Shown piece after piece: positions 27,223 through 34,812 of a DNA stretch of 64,000 nt. How positions within the stretch are numbered: position 1 is the first letter of the stretch; every line of letters begins with the position of its first letter. The DNA comes from an uncultured Balneola sp. (GTDB lineage: Bacteria; Bacteroidota; Rhodothermia; Balneolales; Balneolaceae): contig CABZWK010000002.1 in assembly GCA_902529365.1 (NCBI GenBank), forward strand, positions 108,007 to 172,006. Direction: 5' to 3'. The notes beneath the pieces were generated by a model. The model worked only from the letters and a program-made list of their open reading frames with translations. It made no database searches and was not told the DNA's origin. A program made the position numbers and the translations under genes.

Positions 27223-28728
27223 TTAGGGCGTTATCCTTCCCATCATACGAGGGAATGCAATGGTCTCTCTAACATGACTAAGTCCGCATATCCAAGCAAC
27301 CGTTCGCTCTAACCCTAAGCCAAATCCAGCATGGGGAACACTTCCAAAACGTCGTAAATCGATGTACCAATCAAATACTTCTGGGTCCAATCCCTCTTCC
27401 TCAATTCTAGCGAGAATGACGTCCAAATTATCTTCCCGTTGACTTCCACCAACTATTTCACCGTAACCTTCTGGCGCTAAAATATCCACTCCAAGAGCAT
27501 AGGTATCCGTTTCGTCTCGCTTCATATAGAAAGCTTTTATTTGAGCGGGCCAATGGGTTACCATAACAGGTACATTAAATTGCATGGTTAGTACCGTTTC
27601 ATCACTGCCCCCGAAATCGGAACCCCAAGTAAATTCTTGGGCCGATTTTTTCCACCTTGGAATATTGCGCAAATCTTCTTCTATCTGATCAACTCGAGTA
27701 TGGATATCAATAACACGTTTTTCTATCTGCTTCTTTCTCCATTTTTTTGCAGAACCATGTTCTTTTTGAATAGCATCTTGTTCCTGGATAAGTTCTTCTT
27801 TTTCTGCTTTTCGTTGTTGAATTAATTCATCCAACACTTTAGCTGTTTTGTCCGAGTTAAGTATATCAACAGCATCATCGTATTTCATTCGTATAAAATC
27901 TTTTTCAACCAATCGTTTAAGAGAACTAGTATCTCGTTCCAATAGCGCTAGTTCATGATGATATTTCTCTAGAACTTCAGCAACGATAGATTTTAGCATA
28001 TCTTCTGCTAAATCCATATTCATTTCTAGGTCATAGAAAGCCATTTCTGGTTCAATCATCCAGAATTCGGACAAATGTCGACGTGTTTTGGATTTTTCGG
28101 CTCTAAATGTCGGGCCGAAGGTATAAATTAGACCGTAAGCCATCGCCAGTGCCTCTCCGTAAAGTTGACCTGTTTGCGCTAAGTAGGCTTTATCGTTAAA
28201 AAAATCAGTCTCAAATAAGGTAGTACTCCCTTCTGCTGCATTGGGGGTAAAAATAGGTGTATCTGTCTGAATAAATCCTTTTGATTGAAAAAAATTATGT
28301 ATGGCATATATGATTCCATTTCGCACCCGCATAGCAGCCCATTGTCGCTGGCTACGCAACCATAAATGACGACGGTTCATTAAAAACTCAATGCCATGTT
28401 CTTTAGGTGTGATTGGATAATCAGCCACTAATTGAATTACTTCAAGCCTCTTAACTTGGAGTTCTACCCCACCAATACTTCGTTCATCGGATACTACAAA
28501 ACCATTTAAGCGAATGGAGGATTCTTGCTTTAAACTAATCGCTGCTTCCCAGCTCTCTTCAGACACTTCTTCTTTATTAACTACACATTGGCAAATACCA
28601 GAACCGTCTCTACATTCGATGAATACCAAGCTTCCACTGCTTCTCACATTGTACACCCAGCCAGCTAGGTCAACGTCCGTGGAGATATGATTTTTTAATT
28701 GATGAATATACGTCAATTGTCTTTTCAT
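27223..28728 (-). CDS. asnS: Asparaginyl-tRNA synthetase with charged insertion
   Basis: This class II synthetase charges tRNA-Asn. The 501-residue protein has an N-terminal OB fold (VDLAGWVYNVRSSGSLVFIE), motif 2 (TFRAEKSKTRRHLSEFWMIE) and motif 3 (GFGLGLERTVAWICG). Residues ~292-366 form a highly charged, probably coiled-coil insertion (KAEKEELIQEQDAIQKEHG and onwards) between motif 2 and the C-terminal part of the catalytic domain. E. coli AsnRS is 466 residues and has nothing of this kind. Fused asparagine-type specificity rather than aspartate is judged from the overall match to AsnRS. Confidence 0.92.
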   Translation of the reverse strand: MKRQLTYIHQLKNHISTDVDLAGWVYNVRSSGSLVFIECRDGSGICQCVVNKEEVSEESWEAAISLKQESSIRLNGFVVSDERSIGGVELQVKRLEVIQLVADYPITPKEHGIEFLMNRRHLWLRSQRQWAAMRVRNGIIYAIHNFFQSKGFIQTDTPIFTPNAAEGSTTLFETDFFNDKAYLAQTGQLYGEALAMAYGLIYTFGPTFRAEKSKTRRHLSEFWMIEPEMAFYDLEMNMDLAEDMLKSIVAEVLEKYHHELALLERDTSSLKRLVEKDFIRMKYDDAVDILNSDKTAKVLDELIQQRKAEKEELIQEQDAIQKEHGSAKKWRKKQIEKRVIDIHTRVDQIEEDLRNIPRWKKSAQEFTWGSDFGGSDETVLTMQFNVPVMVTHWPAQIKAFYMKRDETDTYALGVDILAPEGYGEIVGGSQREDNLDVILARIEEEGLDPEVFDWYIDLRRFGSVPHAGFGLGLERTVAWICGLSHVRETIAFPRMMGRITP

Positions 28729-28744
28729 TCTTTTATCTATGATT

Positions 28745-29977
28745 CTATTTTGGGATTAGTTTAGCTTCAACAAATTCACTTTCACTCATAAACCCTTGAG
28801 CAAAAGTCATAATATCTTCGGCAGGAACTCGATCAATATGCTCAACTAGTTCATCTAAGTCTACATGACGCTTATAATAAATCTCACTTTTGGCTAATCG
28901 CATCATCCGATTAGATGTATTTTCTTGACTCAAAAGGAGTTTCCCTTTCAATTGAGCTTTTGCTTCTGATAGTTCTTTACTTGCTATTTCCTCTTTTGCA
29001 AGAAGGTTTAGCTGTTCTACTACTAATTCATGAACATGGTCAACGTATTCTTTATCAGTACCAACATAGACCCCCCAAATTCCTGTTTCCAGAAAACTTT
29101 GGTTAAACGTTTGCACCGAATAACAGTAGCCATATTTTTCTCGAATATTTTGATGAAGACGAGAACTCATGCCACCACCTAATAAGGTGTTTGTAAGTAA
29201 AAGTACATACTTTTGTGTATCATCAAAATGTAGCCCTCGTCTGCCCCATATATAATGTGTCTGTTCAATACTTTTTGTCAGTGATAGTGGAGTAGTATTC
29301 AGAGGACTTAATACATTAATAGGGTGCTCTACCAATTGTCTATCTTGACTTATAAGTACCCTTTCACAATACTTTAATACCGCGTCATGATCCACTTTCC
29401 CCGCAACAGCTACAATTAAATTTTCAGGGGCGTAACGATCTCTCATGTACTGAAAGAGATCTGCATCTGAAAATGAAGATACCGTTTCTTCATAACCTAA
29501 AATTGGCCTGCCAAGTGGGTGGTTTTGGAATAAATGACTAGTGAATTCTTCAAACAAATAATCATCTGGGGAATCACGGTACATTTTCATCTCTTCTATC
29601 ACAACCTTTTTTTCCTTTTCAATTTCCTCTTTCGGAAAGATTGGATTCATTACCATATCTGATAACACACCTAAGGCTGTCGTTAATTCAGTGTCGAGGC
29701 AACGAGCATAGTAACAAGTGTACTCTGTAGATGTAAAAGCATTTAGGTAACCACCAACAGATTCCATAGACTGTGCAATTTCAAAGGCCGTTCGATTTTT
29801 GGTTCCTTTAAATAACATATGTTCTAAAAAATGGGTTACCCCCGCCTGTTTCTGCGTCTCATGACGTGCACCGGATTTTACCCAAATACCTGCAGTCACA
29901 CTTTTTACACTGGGAATATGTTCGGTTACAACGGTTAAACCGTTAGCTAAAACTGTTTTGATTATAAAATCTTCCAT
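28745..29977 (-). CDS. M16 family zinc peptidase
   Basis: The protein has 410 residues, the length of a single-chain M16B processing peptidase. The inverted zinc motif HxxEH is HFLEH (49-53), and the third-ligand region is VVIEEMKM, with E129 the likely ligand. There is no signal peptide, so it should be cytoplasmic or recruited to a partner. It lies 16 bp upstream of asnS and about 220 bp downstream of pnp, with a terminator in between. Confidence 0.9.
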   Translation of the reverse strand: MEDFIIKTVLANGLTVVTEHIPSVKSVTAGIWVKSGARHETQKQAGVTHFLEHMLFKGTKNRTAFEIAQSMESVGGYLNAFTSTEYTCYYARCLDTELTTALGVLSDMVMNPIFPKEEIEKEKKVVIEEMKMYRDSPDDYLFEEFTSHLFQNHPLGRPILGYEETVSSFSDADLFQYMRDRYAPENLIVAVAGKVDHDAVLKYCERVLISQDRQLVEHPINVLSPLNTTPLSLTKSIEQTHYIWGRRGLHFDDTQKYVLLLTNTLLGGGMSSRLHQNIREKYGYCYSVQTFNQSFLETGIWGVYVGTDKEYVDHVHELVVEQLNLLAKEEIASKELSEAKAQLKGKLLLSQENTSNRMMRLAKSEIYYKRHVDLDELVEHIDRVPAEDIMTFAQGFMSESEFVEAKLIPK

Positions 29978-30144
29978 ATATATAAGGTATTAACTCTGGC
30001 GAAATTTGGATAGTACTATTTGTTAAATCTATTCAAGTACGCGATTATACTTTTCATTGTTAGTCCGAATTGTAAAGATACAGCAATCACTTAGAATCTA
30101 CCTGGCTTTGTACAATCAATTCTTAGCAACTAACTTTTTTAACC

Positions 30145-30175
30145 AAAAAAGGCACTCCCTAATGGAGTGCCTTTT
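30145..30175 (-). terminator. Terminator after pnp
   Basis: A perfect 8-bp stem (GGCACTCC / GGAGTGCC) with a 5-base loop is flanked by A-runs on one side and TTTT on the other. It can work in both directions. It ends transcription of the translation block downstream of the pnp stop at 30200. Confidence 0.85.
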
Positions 30176-30199
30176 AAAGAATATGCGTTACTGTTATGA

Positions 30200-32308
30200 T
30201 CAGTCACGTGGCATGAGTGCTTTTCTGGATAGACGCAATTTTCCACCATGTTCTACTTTAAGTAAAACAACATCTATTTCGTCTCCCAGTGCAAGGTAAT
30301 CAGAAACCTTTTCCACTCGTTTGTGATCGATTTCTGAAATATGCAGCAAACCATCTTTACCAGGCGCTACTTCTACAAAGGCTCCAAAGTCTTTTATAGA
30401 TTTTACTATCCCTTTATAAGTGGCTCCTTCTTCTAAATGACCTACAATCATTTTAATTCTCTTTTTAGCTTCTTCCGCTTTTGCTAAATCATTGGCAGAA
30501 ATAGTAATGACTCCTTTACCTTTGTCATTTTCTTCAATGATGATTTCAGTACCAGTTTCTTTTTGAAGAGTCTGTATTACCTTCCCGCCAGGACCAATAA
30601 CCGCACCAATGTCACTACCATCAATTTCCATTTTCAGGAATTGTGGAGCATACTGCGAGAGTTCTGGTCGTGCAACAGAGATACTCTCTGTCATTCTTTC
30701 AAGGATATGTAGTCGTCCAACTCGAGCTTGTTCTAAAGCTTCCTCAATTATCTCAAAACTAATACCTTGAACTTTCATATCCATTTGACAGGCGGTTATA
30801 CCATCAACAGAACCTGCGGTTTTAAAATCCATGTCACCCATGAAATCCTCTTCACCACGAATATCAGATAATACAACAGTATTTTCTTCACCGACAATCA
30901 TACCCATGGCAATACCGGCTACTGGTTTTCTAAGGGGTACACCTGCGTCCATCAATGCCAATGAGCCTCCACATACAGAAGCCATAGAAGATGAACCATT
31001 GGATTCAGTAATATCAGAGATTACACGTACAACGTAGCTAAACTCATCAAAACTAGGCATCATTTTCCTAAGTGCTCGTTCTGCTAGGTGTCCATGTCCA
31101 ATTTCTCGTCGTCCAGGGCCTCGCATAAAACCAGCTTCTCCCACAGAGTAAGGAGGAAAATTGTAGTGGAGCATAAACTTTTTTGCTTCCTGATCAAAAA
31201 GAGTATCTACATTTTGTTCATCTCTTTTTGTTCCCAAGGTAACGGAAACAAGAGCTTGAGTCTCTCCTCTGGTAAAAATGGAAGAACCATGTGTTCGAGG
31301 GATATAACCAACTTGAGTCCAGATATCTCTAATATCTACTGGTGATCGCCCATCAATACGTCTTTTTTGAGTTAAAATCATGTTCCGCAGCTCATCTTTC
31401 TCAATCTGACTCAACAATCCTTTTGATTCTGAGATAAATGCTTCATCCTTTTCTTGTTCTTCAAGGGTAGCAATGACTGCATCTTTAATTTCTTTGATCT
31501 TGGCATTGTACTCTTCTTTACCAAGACCAATACCGATGACAGCCTTCATTTTTTCTTCTGCTAGATTTTTAACTTCTGACTCAACACTTTCATCAGCTTT
31601 AGCAGGTATAAACTCACGTTTTTCTTTGCCTAACTCTTTACGTAATTCATCCTGGAAATCACATAATGTTGCTATAGAAGCATGGGCAACTTTAATGGCT
31701 TCGAGCATTTCAATTTCAGAAATCTCATCCATTTCACCTTCGATCATCAAAACAGAATCTCGGGTACCACCTACCACCATATCAATATCGGATTCTTTTA
31801 ACTCGGTAACTGTAGGATTAATAATATACTCACCATTAATTCTACCAACTCGAACTTCACCCATTGGGCCGTCGAAAGGGACGTCGGATAGGTGTAGTGC
31901 TAAACTAGCACCAACGGCACCTAATACATCACCATCATTCTCATCATCGGAGGAAATTACTGAACTAATTACTTGTGTATCATTGTAATAGCCTTTCGGG
32001 AATAGAGGGCGAAGGACACGATCAATTAATCGACTCGATAAAATCTCTTTTTCGTTTGATTTCCCTTCTCTCTTCATAAAACCACCAGGAAATCGCCCAG
32101 CAGCTGAAAAACTTTCTTTATGGTCGACCGTTAAAGGGAAAAAATTCTGACCCGGTTTTGGTTCTTTTGCACTTACTGCGGTACATAATACCATAGTGTC
32201 ACCCATACGAACCACAACGGAACCATCGGCTTGCTTTGCTATTCTACCTGTCTCGACTGATAGTGTTCTGCCAGGTGCAAATTCAATACTTCTAAAATCT
32301 TCTTTCAT
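30200..32308 (-). CDS. pnp: Polyribonucleotide nucleotidyltransferase (PNPase)
   Basis: PNPase degrades RNA 3' to 5' using phosphate and is a core part of RNA turnover. The 702-residue protein has two RNase PH domains (1-~220 and ~310-540), a helical linker between them, a KH domain with IGAVIGPGGKVIQ, and a C-terminal S1 domain (GATYKGIVKSIKDFGAFVEV). It follows rpsO, the conserved bacterial order, but a terminator-like hairpin lies between the two genes. Confidence 0.97.
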   Translation of the reverse strand: MKEDFRSIEFAPGRTLSVETGRIAKQADGSVVVRMGDTMVLCTAVSAKEPKPGQNFFPLTVDHKESFSAAGRFPGGFMKREGKSNEKEILSSRLIDRVLRPLFPKGYYNDTQVISSVISSDDENDGDVLGAVGASLALHLSDVPFDGPMGEVRVGRINGEYIINPTVTELKESDIDMVVGGTRDSVLMIEGEMDEISEIEMLEAIKVAHASIATLCDFQDELRKELGKEKREFIPAKADESVESEVKNLAEEKMKAVIGIGLGKEEYNAKIKEIKDAVIATLEEQEKDEAFISESKGLLSQIEKDELRNMILTQKRRIDGRSPVDIRDIWTQVGYIPRTHGSSIFTRGETQALVSVTLGTKRDEQNVDTLFDQEAKKFMLHYNFPPYSVGEAGFMRGPGRREIGHGHLAERALRKMMPSFDEFSYVVRVISDITESNGSSSMASVCGGSLALMDAGVPLRKPVAGIAMGMIVGEENTVVLSDIRGEEDFMGDMDFKTAGSVDGITACQMDMKVQGISFEIIEEALEQARVGRLHILERMTESISVARPELSQYAPQFLKMEIDGSDIGAVIGPGGKVIQTLQKETGTEIIIEENDKGKGVITISANDLAKAEEAKKRIKMIVGHLEEGATYKGIVKSIKDFGAFVEVAPGKDGLLHISEIDHKRVEKVSDYLALGDEIDVVLLKVEHGGKLRLSRKALMPRD

Positions 32309-32370
32309 TATTTATCTCTTTTGTTGCTTTATCCCACAAACATAAATGTTTTGTGAGAGAAAATATTTAT

Positions 32371-32396
32371 AAAAAAAGCTCCAGTGTGGAGCCTTT
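32371..32396 (-). terminator. Terminator-like hairpin between rpsO and pnp
   Basis: A short stem (GCTCC / GGAGC, 5-base loop) is followed on the minus strand by seven T residues. It sits 8 bp after the rpsO stop and 62 bp before pnp. It probably lowers read-through into pnp. Confidence 0.6.
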
Positions 32397-32400
32397 CGAT

Positions 32401-32670
32401 TTATTTACGAATACCAAGTTCTTTTATAAGGACTCTGTACTTTTCGATATCGTTTTTCATCAAATAATTAAGTAAACGACGTCGTTTACCTACTAACTTA
32501 AGCAAACCTCTTCGTGAGGAATGGTCTTTTTTATTAGACTTTAAGTGTTCTGTAAGATGATTAATTCGGTGGGTAAATAAGGCTATTTGCCCTTCGGTTG
32601 ATCCCGTATTGGTACTATCACCACCAAAATTGGTGAAAAGTTCTTTTTTTTCTTCTGCGGTTATGCTCAT
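32401..32670 (-). CDS. rpsO: 30S ribosomal protein S15
   Basis: S15 is a primary 16S rRNA-binding protein of the small subunit. The 89-residue protein has the usual length and shows the signature [22 protein letters not shown] and [19 protein letters not shown]. It lies between ribF and pnp in the conserved translation block. Confidence 0.97.
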   Translation of the reverse strand: MSITAEEKKELFTNFGGDSTNTGSTEGQIALFTHRINHLTEHLKSNKKDHSSRRGLLKLVGKRRRLLNYLMKNDIEKYRVLIKELGIRK

Positions 32671-32759
32671 GTAATTGGAATGTTATCAATTCTATATTAG
32701 TCTTGAAATATACGCTTTTTTATGCAACAGAACAATAAATCTAAACAGCTACTTGCAAA

Positions 32760-33701
32760 TTAAATACGTCGCTTTTCTAATATTTCTAGACTTTTCTTCA
32801 TGTCTAAATTTAGCTGGGTTACTAATTCATTTGAACTAGTAAACTTTTGTTCATCACGAATTCGATCTATTAAGAATACTCTAAGGTTTTGCCCATAAAT
32901 CTGTTCATTGAATGAAAACAAATGAACCTCAATACGTTGATTTAGCCCATTAAAAGTCGGCCTATTACCTATGTTCATCATCCCTTTGTACATATGGCCA
33001 TCTAATTGCGCAAGAACCGCATAGATACCCTCTCTTGGTATGAGCTTATCTCTATGACTTAATTGAATGTTCGCTGTTGGGAATCCAATGGTTCTACCTC
33101 GTCCGTCACCATGCACTACTACGCCCTCAAAGCTGTATGGCCTCCCCAAGAATTCTTCTGCCTGGATTGCATTTCCATGCATCTCTAGAGATTGGCGAAT
33201 CTTAGTACTACTAATCGTTAAATCACCCATTTCTTTTTTGTCCACTATCTCAACCTCAAAGTTTAGATGTGAAGACATTTTCTGTAAGGTTTCAGCATTC
33301 CCATCTCTATTCTTTCCAAAGTGATGATCATACCCAATAATAAAATACGATAGGCCAATTTTAGCGGATAGTATATTGGTTACAAATTCTTCTGAATTTT
33401 GGAGTGAAAAATCTCGCGTGAATGGAATGATACACAAAACATCCACACCTATTTCACTCAAATGCCTTGAGCGTTCATCTAAGGTCGTTAACAATTTGAT
33501 ACCATCATCTCCCGCATGAATTATACTTCTAGGATGTGGATCAAAGCTAACTACCACACTTCTACATTTATATTGTTTAGCCTTTTGTACTAGCCGCTTC
33601 ATCAGAGACATATGACCTTGATGTATACCATCAAATGTACCCACTGTTAGCACTGTATCCTTTTGATAAAGGATGTCATCGATGTAACGAATCTCTGTCA
33701 T
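32760..33701 (-). CDS. ribF: Bifunctional riboflavin kinase / FAD synthetase
   Basis: This enzyme makes FMN and FAD from riboflavin. The 313-residue protein has the adenylyltransferase start VGTFDGIHQGHMSLM and SFDPHPRSII in the N-terminal half. The kinase domain begins near residue 185 with GRGRTIGFPTANI and continues through EGIYAVLAQ and MMNIGNRPTF. It lies 24 bp after truB in the translation block, a common arrangement. Confidence 0.95.
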   Translation of the reverse strand: MTEIRYIDDILYQKDTVLTVGTFDGIHQGHMSLMKRLVQKAKQYKCRSVVVSFDPHPRSIIHAGDDGIKLLTTLDERSRHLSEIGVDVLCIIPFTRDFSLQNSEEFVTNILSAKIGLSYFIIGYDHHFGKNRDGNAETLQKMSSHLNFEVEIVDKKEMGDLTISSTKIRQSLEMHGNAIQAEEFLGRPYSFEGVVVHGDGRGRTIGFPTANIQLSHRDKLIPREGIYAVLAQLDGHMYKGMMNIGNRPTFNGLNQRIEVHLFSFNEQIYGQNLRVFLIDRIRDEQKFTSSNELVTQLNLDMKKSLEILEKRRI

Positions 33702-33725
33702 AAGATCAAAAAGTTAGAAAAAATA

Positions 33726-34445
33726 TTACTTAATCAAAGAATCAAAAACATTGATTTCAATAGCTTTTTCAGTCTTAAAATCACCAATTTTACTTCTTTT
33801 TAACCCACATAGGTGAGCACGTGATCCTAATGCAATGCCAAGATCATGGGCTATGCTACGAATATAAGTTCCTTTAGAGCAGCTGATCTTGAGTTCTAAT
33901 ATATCATCCTTAAATGAATGAATATGGCTTGAATAAATGTGAACAGGCCGTGATTCTAATTCAATAGTTTTACCTTTACGCGCTAATTCATACAGCTTTT
34001 TACCATCTCTTTTTAAAGCTGAGTACATAGGTGGTATTTGTTGAATTTCACCGTTAAAATGATCAAGTAAAACCTGTTGTATATCATGTAAATTGATATG
34101 TTTACAATCAGCTACCTCATCGACCTCTGTTTCAGCGTCATAGCTTGGCGTGCTTGCACCAAACTTAATTTGGGCAATATATTCTTTGGTTTGTGACTGA
34201 ATTTGATCGATACTTTTCGTGGCCTTCCCAAAGCACAATACCAACAGCCCATCAGCCATAGGATCCAAAGTTCCAGCATGTCCCACCTTTTTTCTTTGGA
34301 TTCTGGAACGGACATATTTAACCACATCAAAACTAGTCCAACCAAGTGGTTTATTAACTAGTAGTATACCAGCTATAGTATCTATGGCTTCAAATTCAGA
34401 AGGAAAGTTTAATGAATCAAAAATTGGAAAATCAGTCCATTGCAT
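33726..34445 (-). CDS. truB: tRNA pseudouridine-55 synthase
   Basis: TruB makes pseudouridine 55 in the T-loop of tRNAs. The 239-residue protein has the catalytic aspartate D61 in GHAGTLDPMADGLL and the binding motifs VNKPLGWTSFD and SCSKGTYIRSIAHDLG. It lacks a C-terminal PUA domain, as in the shorter family members. It lies between rbfA and ribF. Confidence 0.95.
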   Translation of the reverse strand: MQWTDFPIFDSLNFPSEFEAIDTIAGILLVNKPLGWTSFDVVKYVRSRIQRKKVGHAGTLDPMADGLLVLCFGKATKSIDQIQSQTKEYIAQIKFGASTPSYDAETEVDEVADCKHINLHDIQQVLLDHFNGEIQQIPPMYSALKRDGKKLYELARKGKTIELESRPVHIYSSHIHSFKDDILELKISCSKGTYIRSIAHDLGIALGSRAHLCGLKRSKIGDFKTEKAIEINVFDSLIK

Positions 34446-34466
34446 ACTGCTAGCGTAATGACCTAT

Positions 34467-34811
34467 TTACTTCTTTTCTATTTTTTTAAATAGCTGTTCT
34501 ATAGAGTCTACGTATTCACTAGTATCGTCTTCATAAAAATGAAGCTCTGGTATTTTACGCACTTGATTTCGTATCCGAGAGGCTAACTCAAATTTGATCT
34601 GCTTTTGTTGATCGTCCAGATACGAATATATTGTTTTGGGATCACGATTTGGCGAAAAAACACTTAAATATACCTTAGCAATCGATAAATCAGGACTTAA
34701 CTGCACTTTAGTGATGGTTACAAAACAGCCATCAGGCTGGAAGTTACGCTGAATAATTTCCCCTAAATCTCGACGAAATAATTCATTTAACCGTTGTAAG
34801 CGGATACTCAT
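34467..34811 (-). CDS. rbfA: Ribosome-binding factor A
   Basis: RbfA binds the small subunit during late 16S rRNA maturation. The 114-residue protein shows the KH-like pattern LNELFRRDLGEIIQR, VTITKVQLSPDLSIAKVYLSV and the closing IPELHFYEDDTSEY. It begins 1 bp after the infB stop, so translation is coupled. Confidence 0.93.
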   Translation of the reverse strand: MSIRLQRLNELFRRDLGEIIQRNFQPDGCFVTITKVQLSPDLSIAKVYLSVFSPNRDPKTIYSYLDDQQKQIKFELASRIRNQVRKIPELHFYEDDTSEYVDSIEQLFKKIEKK

Positions 34812-34812
34812 G

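Noticed and set aside
31473..31988. 171-codon open frame on the plus strand opposite pnp
   Set aside because: It is antisense to the well-conserved PNPase and has the Ser/Ile-rich composition of a shadow frame.
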